Assembly: GCA_003222395.1 (NCBI GenBank)
Contig: QHWB01000061.1
Location: 1-63,850, forward strand
Direction: 5' to 3'
Length of the DNA stretch: 63,850 nt
Source of the DNA: Acidobacteriota bacterium
Lineage (GTDB): Bacteria > Acidobacteriota > Vicinamibacteria > Vicinamibacterales > CAVVIG01
A program made the translations under genes and the position numbers. Numbering within the stretch: position 1 is the stretch's first letter; each line of letters opens with the position of its first letter. Positions 1 through 8,551 of the stretch are shown here, in pieces. Below the pieces are notes generated by a model. The model made no database searches, was not told the DNA's origin, and was given only the letters and a program-made list of their open reading frames with translations.

Positions 1-3000
1 TGGTCGTGGCATCGATCGAAATCGGCGAGCCGTACGCCGTCGACGACGTCGTCGGATCGGATCCATCGGTGGTGTAGCGAATCACCGTGCTCGGCACCGC
101 ATTCGCGAGCGTCACCTGTTGCGTGACGACATACGTGCCTGTGCCCGGCGACAGCGTGACCGCCGGCAACGCCATCGTGTAGATCGCCGACGCGACATTG
201 CTGGCCGGCATGCCCGATGCCCACGCGGCGGCCTTGAACGTCATCGTCTGATCGATCGAGACCGAGCCGCCGGACACGACCGTGGGATCCGTCTGGGTGG
301 GATCGCTGCCGTTCGTCGTGTAGTGAATCTCGGCGCCGGACGTGACGGCCGTGACAACCACGCTGAAAATTGCGGAGTACGTGCCGGTCGGGTACGACAG
401 CCGTGGTGTGCTGGTCTTCCAGTTGAAGCCGGCCTCGCTGATCTTGACGGGCGCGATGCGTTGATCGACCGTGCCGTCGCCGAGCTGACCGACGTTGTTG
501 TAGCCCCAGGTCCAGACGGATCCGTCGCTGGTCACGGCCACCGTGAAGAAATACCCGGCTGCCACAGACGTGATGTTGCTCAGACCGGCGAGGTGGTACG
601 CCGTGGTGCGCGGCGTCATCGTCGTGCCGTCGCCGACTTCGCCGTCGTAGTTGTCGCCCCACGTCCAGACCGATCCGTCGGATGCGGCAGCGGCCGATGA
701 CGCCTGGCCGCCATCGGCCGTGGCGATGTTCGCAATGGTCGGCATTTGGCTCGGCGCCGTGTGTACGCCGCCGACGGTGCCAAGTCCGAGTTGTGCGGAG
801 TCGTTCGCGCCCCAGCTCCAGACGCTGCCGTCCGCGGTGGCTGCCACTGTGTACGCGTTGCCGGCCCATGGCCCGGCAGTCGCCGTGATCGTCGACACCA
901 GCACCGGACTGGTCCGTTGCGTTGTCGTACCATCCCCGAGCTGACCGCTCGCGTTCGCACCCCACGTCCACACGGCGCCGCTCGTCGTTCGCACGGCCGT
1001 GTGCGTGTCGCCCGCGGCGATCGAGGCGACCGCACTCAGACCCGGCACGTGAGTCGGCGTGGTCCGCTGCGTCACGGTTCCGTCGCCAAGCTGGCCGTTG
1101 GCATTGCTGCCCCACGTCCACAGGCTGCCGTCGCTTTTCAACGCGACCGAGAATGAGCCACCCGCGGCGATCGCGGTGACGGAGGAGAGCCCAGAAACGG
1201 CCGCGTAGGTGGATCGGTCGGTCGTCGTGGTGTCGCCGAGTTGCCCGGCCTCGTTCCCGCCCCAGGCCCACACGCTGCCATCTGTTCGCAGGGCGAGCAC
1301 GTGACGGGATCCGGCGCTGATGGCCGTGACACCCGTCAGGCCGTTCACCATTGCCGGGGTCGATCGTCCCGAGCTGCTGTCGCCCAGCGACCCGCCACTG
1401 TTCGAGCCAAACGTCCACACGGTGCCGTCGCTCTTCAAGGCGGCGACGAAGGTGCTGTTCGTCCTCACGGCGTACGACGTCAGCGGGCCGGTCAAGGTGT
1501 AGGCGGCGGTTTTCACGTCGCTCGACGTCCAGCCAGTCAGCATGGCGATCGCCTTCAGCGTGTACTGGCCGGCGATGACCGTTCCGCCGCTCGTGATCAC
1601 CGGATCGCTCGCGGTCGGCGTCGCCCCATTGGTCGTGTAGTGCATGACCGCACCCGGCGTGGCGTTGGTGACGGTGATCGCCTGGCCAGGCGCGTAGCTG
1701 CCGGCATCCGGCGAAAAGACCGGCGTCGAGACTTTGACCGTGTACGTCCCGCCTGATTGGGCGCTGGTCGTCCAGTCCGGATGAAAGGCCTTCGCGTAGA
1801 TCGTCACGGTGCCCGTGACGGTGATTGGACCCGTGTAGATCGTCGAGCTCGACGTCGGCGTCGATCCGTTCGTCGTGTACCGAATCGTCGCGCCAGAGGC
1901 GGCCGACAGCGTGACCGTCGTCCCGTATCCGATCTGTGCCGGCGGGGGCGAGAAGACAGGCGCTGCGAGCGTGCCATAGTTGAACGTATACGCGGCGGAG
2001 CCCACCCCGCTCGATGACCAGCCGGTCTTGAACCCGACGGCTTTCACGGTCATCGCCGTCGTCACGGAGATCGGCGCGGTATAGATCGTCGACGTGGCCG
2101 TTGGTGTCGTGCCGTCGGTCGTGTAGCGAATCGTCGCGCCGCTCGTCGAGCTCGTCATCGTGACCGTTTGCGCCGACGTGTACGTCCCGGTGCCCGGCGA
2201 CAGGGTTGGCGTGGCCACGGTCAGCGTGTACGTGGCGGTGGTCGTGTTCGAGGTCGGCATGCCGCTCAGCCACGCGTTGGCTTTGAGCGTGGTGGTTTGC
2301 GTGATCGCGATCGTGCCGCCTGACGCCACTGTGGGATCGCTCTCGGTCGGATTCACCCCGTTCGTCGTGTAATGGATGGTCGCGCCCGCCGTCACGTCGG
2401 TGACGGTGACGGTCATGTTCGCCGTCGAACTGCCGCCAAATGGACTCAGTCGCGGCGTCGCCACGCGCCAGGCGAATGCGGCGTCGGAGATTTGCGTGGG
2501 GGTTTTGCGCTGATCGACGGTGCCGTCGCCGAGCTGTCCTGACGTGTTGAAACCCCACATCCAGACGCGGCCATCGCTCGAGACGGCGATGGAATGACTG
2601 CCGCCCGCGGCCACCGCGACAAGGCCAGTCGGCCCCGACGGTTGCACCGGTGAATTGCGGTACGTCGTCGTGCCGTCGCCGAGCTGTCCAAACTGATTGC
2701 CGCCCCAGGTCCGCGGCGTGCCGTCGGCCATGGCGGCGACCGCATGCGTATCGCCGCCGGCGACGACCAGGCCCGACGTGAGACCCGACACCGATACCGG
2801 CGTCGTGCGTGAGAACCAGGTGCCGTCGCCCATTTCGCCGTCGTTGCCGTAGCCCCACGCTTTGACGGCGCCGGAACTGGTGATCGCATACGAGAACCCA
2901 CTGCCCCCGGCCGACTTCGAAACGCTCGTCAGGTTTGAGGTCTGCACCGGTGTCGACCGATTCGTCCCCGTGCCGTCGCCGACGGAGCTGTAAAAGTTGT

Positions 3001-3595
3001 CGCCCCACGACCACAACGTGCCGTCGGTCTTGATGGCGTGAGAGTTATTGCCGTGCGCGCTGATGCCGACGGCTGACGTGCCCAACGTCGTCACTTGAAC
3101 CGGGGCCGTCCGCATCGTGGTCGTGCCATCACCCAGTTGGCCGTAGCTGTTGCTGCCCCAGGCCCATACCGTACCGTCGCCCTTGAGCGCGATCGCGTGC
3201 GCCGACCCGGCCGCAATCGCGATGACGTTCGAGAGCCCCGTCACCGCCGTGGGACTCGTGCGGGTGGTTTGTGTCCCGTCGCCAAGCTGCCCGGATGCGT
3301 TCGCGCCCCATGCCCAGATGGTGCCGTCTGTTTTCAACGCGTACGTGCTGTTGCCACCGGCCGCGATGGCGACGACGCCGGTGATCGACGAGATCCACGT
3401 CGGCGTCGACCGCGTCGTCGTCGTGCCATCGCCCAGTTGGCCGAACCCATTCGCGCCCCACGTCCACACCGTTCCCGTGTCGGTCAACACCACGGAGTGT
3501 GCGCCGCCCGCCGCGGCGGCCGGACCGGCGAACGCGACGGAGGCGTCGATCAAGACGAATAACGCGCATGAGACCCACACCAGCACCGATTTCAT
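1..3595 (-). CDS. Secreted RCC1-propeller / chitobiase-C-terminal-module repeat protein (3' end off window)
   Basis: One frame is open on the minus strand from ATG at 3595 to the left edge, about 1198 codons with no stop. The N-terminus (MKSVLVWV...ASVAFAG) is a signal peptide ending in AFA. Residues ~30-378 hold seven RCC1 repeats, each marked by W-x-W-G-x-N-x-x-G-Q-L-G-D-G. Residues ~380-698 hold four Ig-like CHB_HEX_C modules with the signature G-A-x-I-x-Y-T-T-[ND]-G-x-x-P-T. Residues ~700-1055 hold seven further RCC1 repeats, followed by at least two more modules at the edge. Seven RCC1 repeats make one complete seven-bladed propeller, so the protein reads as propeller, linker, propeller, linker. 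Known relatives are extracellular or surface proteins; a binding or adhesion role is inferred. The C-terminus, and so any anchor or sorting signal, is outside the window. A weak Shine-Dalgarno (AAGGA) lies upstream. Confidence 0.88.
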   Translation of the reverse strand, partial: MKSVLVWVSCALFVLIDASVAFAGPAAAAGGAHSVVLTDTGTVWTWGANGFGQLGDGTTTTRSTPTWISSITGVVAIAAGGNSTYALKTDGTIWAWGANASGQLGDGTQTTRTSPTAVTGLSNVIAIAAGSAHAIALKGDGTVWAWGSNSYGQLGDGTTTMRTAPVQVTTLGTSAVGISAHGNNSHAIKTDGTLWSWGDNFYSSVGDGTGTNRSTPVQTSNLTSVSKSAGGSGFSYAITSSGAVKAWGYGNDGEMGDGTWFSRTTPVSVSGLTSGLVVAGGDTHAVAAMADGTPRTWGGNQFGQLGDGTTTYRNSPVQPSGPTGLVAVAAGGSHSIAVSSDGRVWMWGFNTSGQLGDGTVDQRKTPTQISDAAFAWRVATPRLSPFGGSSTANMTVTVTDVTAGATIHYTTNGVNPTESDPTVASGGTIAITQTTTLKANAWLSGMPTSNTTTATYTLTVATPTLSPGTGTYTSAQTVTMTSSTSGATIRYTTDGTTPTATSTIYTAPISVTTAMTVKAVGFKTGWSSSGVGSAAYTFNYGTLAAPVFSPPPAQIGYGTTVTLSAASGATIRYTTNGSTPTSSSTIYTGPITVTGTVTIYAKAFHPDWTTSAQSGGTYTVKVSTPVFSPDAGSYAPGQAITVTNATPGAVMHYTTNGATPTASDPVITSGGTVIAGQYTLKAIAMLTGWTSSDVKTAAYTLTGPLTSYAVRTNSTFVAALKSDGTVWTFGSNSGGSLGDSSSGRSTPAMVNGLTGVTAISAGSRHVLALRTDGSVWAWGGNEAGQLGDTTTTDRSTYAAVSGLSSVTAIAAGGSFSVALKSDGSLWTWGSNANGQLGDGTVTQRTTPTHVPGLSAVASIAAGDTHTAVRTTSGAVWTWGANASGQLGDGTTTQRTSPVLVSTITATAGPWAGNAYTVAATADGSVWSWGANDSAQLGLGTVGGVHTAPSQMPTIANIATADGGQASSAAAASDGSVWTWGDNYDGEVGDGTTMTPRTTAYHLAGLSNITSVAAGYFFTVAVTSDGSVWTWGYNNVGQLGDGTVDQRIAPVKISEAGFNWKTSTPRLSYPTGTYSAIFSVVVTAVTSGAEIHYTTNGSDPTQTDPTVVSGGSVSIDQTMTFKAAAWASGMPASNVASAIYTMALPAVTLSPGTGTYVVTQQVTLANAVPSTVIRYTTDGSDPTTSSTAYGSPISIDATT

Positions 3596-4289
3596 GGACG
3601 AATCCTTCCGATCTGATCGCGACGCGGCCCCGTGAAGCGACGACGCTCGAGCACCCCGATCAAGCGCCCGAACTCGTCGCACATAAAAATGTCGAATACC
3701 CGAGTGCGCCACGGCTGATTGCATGGACGGTGAGAAGAACTCCAACAGACGGAGACACTCCTCTCGAACGCATGCGGACACTCATGCCGATGCGGTCGTC
3801 CGTGCTTGGCTAATCGTGTGAATCGCTCGCAAGAAAACGCGAGCCGTGCGGTGGTGCGGCGAGGACTCTAGCCGCTGATCAGATCGGCGTCAACCGTCGA
3901 GCGCGTCGATCATTCACATCTCGAACGCGAAATTCGCCTCGTCGAGATCGTGCGAGTCATATAGCGCGCCATGTGTCAGTGGACCTTCTCGTACGACGAG
4001 TAACATGGCTACGCAATCCTACGCAATATTTCTCAGATTCTTTTCGACTCGACGCGAGCGATTCCACGAGCATGAAATGAATTCTCGGAGACGAAGCCCT
4101 GCTTGGAAACGACCGAACGTCAGAACGAAAGCGCTGTTCGGTTCCGTCGGCTAAACAACAGACGCCCTTGGTTTACGCCGCTTCCGGGTTGTGGCAACTC
4201 ACAAAGCGATTGAGCCGACATTTGGGCCGCAGCGGCGGCCATCACGTAATTGCAGAAATTCCGAGCACAGCTCCACGCTGACGCACGTG
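3596..4289. other. Non-coding stretch between the RCC1 gene and the mobile region
   Basis: No convincing gene is seen. The stretch is less GC-rich than its surroundings around 3940-4080 and contains a close direct repeat of TACGCAAT near 4010-4030. It must hold the promoter of the minus-strand RCC1 gene and of the plus-strand gene at 4290. It is also the most likely place for the left boundary of the integrated element, but no copy of the tRNA-Glu 3' end was found in it. Confidence 0.5.
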
Positions 4290-5405
4290 ATGGCCGCCTC
4301 GCAGCAACCGAACCAGCCCAAGACAAACGAACTCCGCCGATCGGAAATTGCTGCGCCCCTCACGACACCTGATAATCGTGTCACTCGGCTGAGCGGAGCC
4401 GATCTTTGCGCCGGGATTTTTGCGAGAGGTGAAGCGGTGTTCGACGACTTCGATCCACGCGACCGCGATGATGACGTCCGCGACATCGAGATGCCCTGGA
4501 TCGAACTGGGGCGCGGACCGGCCTCTGACCGCGAAGCGGATGATCCGCGCGACCGCGATGAAGACATTCGTGACCGCGATCGCGATCCGCGCGACCGCGA
4601 CAGCGATCCGCGCGACGTGTTCGTTGAAGGGCTCGAGCTGCCGCGCGGCTTCGAGCGCGAAATTGTGCTCGACGGAACTGACCGGTACGAATTGAATGGC
4701 GACGACAGCCGGTCGCTTGCCACCGTCGGGGCATTTCGGGTCGTGTCCGAACGGGATCTTCGCAATCCCCGAGATGAGACGTTCGATTCGCGCGACCGAA
4801 GCCTCGGTCACCTACGCGACGAAGGGCTGGTGCGATTCGTCTCGCTCGACGGTCGCGAACACGCCGTGACGTTAACGGAGCGCGGGCGCCATCTGCTGGA
4901 GACGCATCGCCGTGACCAGGATGACCAGCGGCCGCAATCGTTCTACGCGGACGTCAGTCGACCGCGGGAGCTGTCGCATGATGCCCATCTGTATAGCGCC
5001 TACCTTCGCGAAGAAGAGCGGCTGCGCGAACAGGGCGCCGACGTCCATCGCGTCGTCCTCGATCACGAACTCAAGCGTGAGTATCAGGAATGGCTTCAGG
5101 AAGGGAATCGCGGGCGACCGGACAGCGATGGACGACCCGACCGTGACCAGCACGAGATCGAACGGTGGGCGCACGAACACGACCTGCCGTATTTCGATGA
5201 GCGCGTGCACTTCCCTGACTTCCGCGTCGAGTACGAGCTGGATGGACGGGACCATCATCAGGACGTGGAGGTGGTCACCGAACACTATCGGGGCGCCCAT
5301 GCTGCGAGCGTCGCTCGCTCGGGATTCCGATGCTACGGGTCTGGTGGGAGCGGTCGCAGCGGCGGACGCGGGTTCGATCCGCACGTGGCCGAGCGCTTCC
5401 TATGA
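4290..5405 (+). CDS. Replication-relaxation-like protein with Arg/Asp-rich (RDRD) tract
   Basis: A 371-residue protein if read from ATG 4290; the frame extends upstream to a GTG at 4191, so the start is uncertain. Residues ~53-115 are an extreme charged tract built from R-D-R-D and D-P-R-D units. Residues ~125-205 look like a winged-helix segment (H-L-R-D-E-G-L-V-R-F, then V-T-L-T-E-R-G-R-H-L-L). Residues ~225-350 contain F-P-D-F-R-V-E-Y and D-V-E-V-V-T-E-H-Y-R-G-A-H, reminiscent of the PD-(D/E)xK-like part of Replic_Relax proteins; candidate acidic residues are D310 and E327. I recall similar proteins on conjugative elements of Proteobacteria and Acidobacteria, but from memory only. Its stop overlaps the next start by ATGA, so the two are translationally coupled. 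A DNA-binding role in element replication or mobilization is inferred. Confidence 0.75.
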   Translation: MAASQQPNQPKTNELRRSEIAAPLTTPDNRVTRLSGADLCAGIFARGEAVFDDFDPRDRDDDVRDIEMPWIELGRGPASDREADDPRDRDEDIRDRDRDPRDRDSDPRDVFVEGLELPRGFEREIVLDGTDRYELNGDDSRSLATVGAFRVVSERDLRNPRDETFDSRDRSLGHLRDEGLVRFVSLDGREHAVTLTERGRHLLETHRRDQDDQRPQSFYADVSRPRELSHDAHLYSAYLREEERLREQGADVHRVVLDHELKREYQEWLQEGNRGRPDSDGRPDRDQHEIERWAHEHDLPYFDERVHFPDFRVEYELDGRDHHQDVEVVTEHYRGAHAASVARSGFRCYGSGGSGRSGGRGFDPHVAERFL

Positions 5406-6484
5406 TGAACGCGGTCTCGATTCGCCTCCGACAGAGCGTGAGCCCCTTCCGGATTGGCATGCTCATGCGGTTTGGGTTCACCGAGCGCCAGGCGCGATTT
5501 CTCGCCCACGTGCTGATCTTCTCCGGCGTGTTCATCGAACGGCAGTACCGCGCCTTCACCGGTCTGGTGCACGGCCAGAAGACGCATGACTTCCTCGCGA
5601 AGCTCATCGCACACGGGTACGCGACGGCCATCACGCCCGGCGCGTTGCATCGCGGCCGGCTATATCACGTCCAGTTCAAACCGCTGTACGAGGCCATTGG
5701 TGAGCCGAATAATCGGCATCGGAAAGTGGCTTCACTCGGGCGCTTCGTCGAGCGATTGATGCTCTTGGATGCTGTGCTCGCGGACCGCCGGTACGGCTGG
5801 CTGGGCACGGAGCAGGACAAGCGCACGTACTTTCGCGAGGCGCTGGAAAAGGATTTGCCAGATAGTTGGTACCCGCACCTCACTTTCGGTGAGGGCGCGG
5901 AGAAAACGACGCGATTTTTTCCGGACAAGCTGCCGATCGGGGTGCCGCTCAAAGAGGCGTGGCGGCATGTCTTCCTCTACCTCGCGACCCGCGAGGTGCC
6001 AAACGACTTTCGGGTGTTTCTGATCCGGCACGCGGACCTGCTGACCTCAGTCGATGAGTGGACGATTCGCGTGCTCCTGCCGCGGCGATTCCGCAGGGCC
6101 GCGAGCCTCTATCGGTACGCCGTTCGTGACGCCTTCATGATGCCGCTGACCCCCGGTGAGACTGAGGAACTCGATTGGTATTTTCGGGCGCGCCAGGGCG
6201 AGGTCGTGTGTCCGCATCCAGACCCCGATCTCGACATGCCGACAGCCGCTCGGAAGTTTGCCGCGGCGAGATTCGAGGCGCTGTATCGGATGTGGCAACA
6301 ACGCGGCGTCCAGGCGCTCCGGGCGATGCAGGGCCCGACGCTCCGAGACCAGCTTCAACGCGGTCGGGGCCGGGTCGAATTTGCGGAACTCCCGCATCAG
6401 TACCTGCAGCTGACGCCCCTCGTTGGAGGACCCGGCGGGGTTGAGAAGGGGCCACAAGACCAGGACAACCTAATCACCGCGTAG
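5402..6484 (+). CDS. Winged-helix, replication-relaxation-like partner protein
   Basis: 360 residues from the ATG that overlaps the stop of the upstream gene (ATGA); an upstream in-frame extension to 5330 would lie inside the previous gene and is rejected. The N-terminal ~80 residues (F-T-E-R-Q-A-R-F-L, then V-F-I-E-R-Q-Y, then F-L-A-K-L-I-A-H-G-Y-A) have the helix pattern of a winged-helix domain. The middle and C-terminus are basic and aromatic-rich with no catalytic motif I can name. The tight coupling suggests it acts with the RDRD-tract protein, probably as a DNA-binding pair belonging to the integrated element. Function is not established. Confidence 0.72.
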   Translation: MMNAVSIRLRQSVSPFRIGMLMRFGFTERQARFLAHVLIFSGVFIERQYRAFTGLVHGQKTHDFLAKLIAHGYATAITPGALHRGRLYHVQFKPLYEAIGEPNNRHRKVASLGRFVERLMLLDAVLADRRYGWLGTEQDKRTYFREALEKDLPDSWYPHLTFGEGAEKTTRFFPDKLPIGVPLKEAWRHVFLYLATREVPNDFRVFLIRHADLLTSVDEWTIRVLLPRRFRRAASLYRYAVRDAFMMPLTPGETEELDWYFRARQGEVVCPHPDPDLDMPTAARKFAAARFEALYRMWQQRGVQALRAMQGPTLRDQLQRGRGRVEFAELPHQYLQLTPLVGGPGGVEKGPQDQDNLITA

Positions 6485-7156
6485 GTTGTCCTCAACCATT
6501 TCGACCTGTTCACACGCCTCACAGCCAGCCAAGTCACTGGACTGCGCTCGTCACGATCGCCCATCGCGCATCCACAGAAGCGGTTGTCGCAGCCTCGCCG
6601 CGATCGGGCGGCGTCGTTTGCCGCCCGTGTGTCTGAGCCACGGCGTCGGTAATTGAGAGCAAGCCGTGGTGTGAACGACCCCGGTGCCAGTGAGGTGGGG
6701 TGGCCCCACGTGTTACCGACGGGGTCGTTCACACCACAGCTTGCGTGTCATCGAGATGTGCACGTGGCGTGCAACGTGTGAGTGCATCTGGGCCGCCCGC
6801 TGGTGGCGATCTTCTTGACGATCAAAGGCGCATCCTGATGCCGGATCTTGCGGTCGATGAGAGCGCACATCTGATGTGTGATCTGGTACTGGTTCCACCT
6901 GTTGATCTGAGCGACGGCCATCACGCCTTTCAGGATGCCGCCGTGCTCGGCGCCGTCAATGCTCGTCGCCAGCATTCTCCGGCTCCGACCGCGCGTTCCG
7001 CGCGGCCTTCGGGCATTGACGGCGCCTGCGCGCAGCGGCGATTTAGCAGCTGCGTGATGACGTTTGATCGTGGCGTTTTCAGGGCTGCTGGCACTGGCGT
7101 TGCCACGAAGGCAGTCACTACGATTGGCAGATTGAAGGGTGTGGGGACGTGGAAGA
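6485..7156. other. Non-coding or decayed stretch with a nested inverted repeat
   Basis: About 670 bp without a gene I can support. Several overlapping open frames exist on both strands (for example 6700-7242 plus and 6748-7206 minus), but none shows a recognizable domain or a convincing ribosome binding site. It contains the inverted repeat at 6660-6743. It may be the remains of a deleted gene or a cis-acting site of the element. Confidence 0.4.
6660..6743. repeat. Nested inverted repeat (23-bp arms, 1 mismatch)
   Basis: The left arm 6660-6682 and right arm 6721-6743 are reverse complements except for one C/T difference; the core is GTGGTGTGAACGACCCC. The 38-bp spacer contains a second, smaller palindrome, GTGGGG-TGG-CCCCAC. 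The whole could fold into a cruciform or a long hairpin. Position just downstream of the replication-relaxation-like pair fits an origin of transfer, a protein-binding site or a terminator, but there is no run of T typical of an intrinsic terminator. Confidence 0.8.
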
Positions 7157-7484
7157 TCAACCAACCGGAATGTCGACTTCGATGTAGTCACCTCGCGGCG
7201 CCGCAACCACAGCCGCCGCGATCTCGGCGAGCCTCTCTTTGATCAGCCGCCATCGACCGTTGCTGAGCACCACCACCGCGATCTGACGACCTGTCAGGTT
7301 CTGCTGATACGGGATGTTTCGATCGGTCGTGACGAATACGTCGAAGCCGGCCGCTTCGGCGACGTCTAGGAGCTCGCCGTTCCGAAGGGCGTCCCAGCCG
7401 CGCGCACGGGCCTCCTCAGACGATGTGTTCGCGTAGCGCTGCCGCGACTCCTCGCGGCGTTCCATTGTCGAACAGGATGCGCAT
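7157..7484 (-). pseudogene. DUF5615-type PIN-like toxin, frameshifted
   Basis: The start ATG at 7484 overlaps the antitoxin stop (TGATG). The first frame reads M-R-I-L-F-D-N-G-T-P-R-G, the expected DUF5615 N-terminus with its Asp, then reaches a TGA at 7418-7416 after 22 codons. The rest of the family (E-E-A-R-A-R-G-W-D, then V-F-V-T-T-D-R-N-I-P-Y-Q-Q-N) continues one base out of frame from 7417 to a stop at 7157. One extra T near 7418 explains this. An open frame starting at 7465 reads the correct C-terminus but has an out-of-frame, meaningless N-terminus. Intact members are toxins of type II systems paired with DUF433. The toxin is probably inactive unless frameshifting or a sequencing error is involved. 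Confidence 0.82.
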
Positions 7485-7717
7485 CAGCGCCCGCGCAGGG
7501 GCGCATCAAGACTGCGTGCGGCAAACTCGAGGACCGCCTTGATCTGTTCGCGCGTCACAGGAAACTGCTCGACCACCTCGTCGATGGTCATACCGTCCTC
7601 GAGGTTGTCGAACACGATCGCAACCGGCGTCCGCGTGCCCTTGAACACCCAGGCACCGCTGACTTTTCCGGGCACGCTCTCCACCGCCGGGCATTGGGAC
7701 CAATCGAGCGAGGCCAT
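7484..7717 (-). CDS. DUF433 family antitoxin
   Basis: 77 residues, the usual DUF433 length. Recognizable features are the C-P-A-V start region, the G-x-x-V-F-K-G-T-R-T-P-V strand and the helical tail I-D-E-V-V-E-Q-F-P-V-T-R-E-Q-I-K, which form a small HTH-like antitoxin fold. Its stop codon shares a base with the start of the DUF5615 toxin gene, so the pair is translationally coupled in the standard antitoxin-first order. Antitoxins of this type usually repress their own operon. Here it may persist as an orphan, since the partner is frameshifted. Confidence 0.85.
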   Translation of the reverse strand: MASLDWSQCPAVESVPGKVSGAWVFKGTRTPVAIVFDNLEDGMTIDEVVEQFPVTREQIKAVLEFAARSLDAPLRGR

Positions 7718-8297
7718 CGGCTTCCTTTGTCTCCAGCTTACGGGATCTCGAACGCGGCGTCACGGCACACGTCAGCTGCTCAGAGAATGCGCCGCAGCCA
7801 TCCGCCTTGCAGTTACACAAAACGGCGTTTGACGAATGGCCTCGGCAGGCGTATTCTGCGGACCATCTCGTTGGTGCCCTACTCGGCACCCCCTGCGCGT
7901 CGCCCGACGCGGAGCGCTGATCGAATGCCGCCCCAGGGCCTCACTCGACAGCATCCCTGATTCACAATCGGTTGTTCTGCACACGCGTCGCACCCAGGTG
8001 CACCGCCGTCCAGAACGCGCGAGCCTCACGCGACCGCCATATCGCAGTCGCGTCGCTCGCCCACATCTGCGCTGACACGTGACCACGTCGTCGCGCAGTT
8101 CGTCCCTCTCGGTCGCACGTGCGGTGCGACCAGAGCGCGGAGCACAACCTCCCGCTCGTCTGGTGTCAGCCATATCGCCGACACCCGCGCCACCGGACGT
8201 CAGCGTGTCGGCCTCAAGGGTCGGCACGCGGCAGCGCGCGAACCCACACGACACACGCGATCGTTTTCGGGAACACGTGAACGCGTTGGAGGTGTGC
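7718..8297. other. Non-coding stretch upstream of the excisionase-like gene
   Basis: About 580 bp with only out-of-register open frames on both strands (for example 7772-8356 minus) and no recognizable domain. It must contain the promoter of the antitoxin on the minus strand and of the excisionase/integrase genes on the plus strand. No tRNA-like attachment repeat could be confirmed here. Confidence 0.4.
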
Positions 8298-8525
8298 ATG
8301 AAGACCTGGTTGACCGTGACGGAAGGCGCCGAGTACGCGGGCGTCAGCCGCGACACGATCTACACCGCCTGCGAGCGTTGCGAGCTCCAGCATGCGCGCA
8401 TCGGCGGACGGCGATCAATCCGACTCAAGCCGGCGTGGATCGACGCCTGGCTGGAGCGACACACGCGAGGTGTCCAGAACGTGGGTACCGTCGAGCGCGG
8501 CTCGATGGGCGGCGGAGTATCGTAG
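8298..8525 (+). CDS. Excisionase-family helix-turn-helix protein
   Basis: 75 residues starting at ATG 8298, preceded by GGAGG at 8288-8292 with 5-nt spacing, which decides the start over the longer upstream frame. The sequence W-L-T-V-T-E-G-A-E-Y-A-G-V-S-R-D-T-I-Y followed by R-I-G-G-R-R-S-I-R-L is the MerR-like HTH_17 domain of excisionases and recombination directionality factors. It lies 26 bp upstream of the integrase, in the same direction, and probably controls the direction of integration and excision or integrase expression. Confidence 0.83.
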   Translation: MKTWLTVTEGAEYAGVSRDTIYTACERCELQHARIGGRRSIRLKPAWIDAWLERHTRGVQNVGTVERGSMGGGVS

Positions 8526-8551
8526 CCGGGCATGCAGAAAGGAGGAAGGAC

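Noticed and set aside
3129-3578. Short minus-strand frame at the start of the RCC1 gene
   Set aside because: It is out of register with the real frame starting at 3595, which carries a signal peptide and RCC1 repeats and stays open to the window edge.
6700-7242. Open frames on both strands in the gap after the relaxation-like pair
   Set aside because: Composition and lack of motifs or ribosome sites do not support a gene; the two strands compete with each other.
7739-7765. Sequence faintly like the tRNA-Glu 3' half (ACGGGATCTCGAACGCGG), possible left attachment site
   Set aside because: Too many mismatches and gaps compared with the tRNA; a true attachment repeat should be near-identical over at least 15-20 bp.
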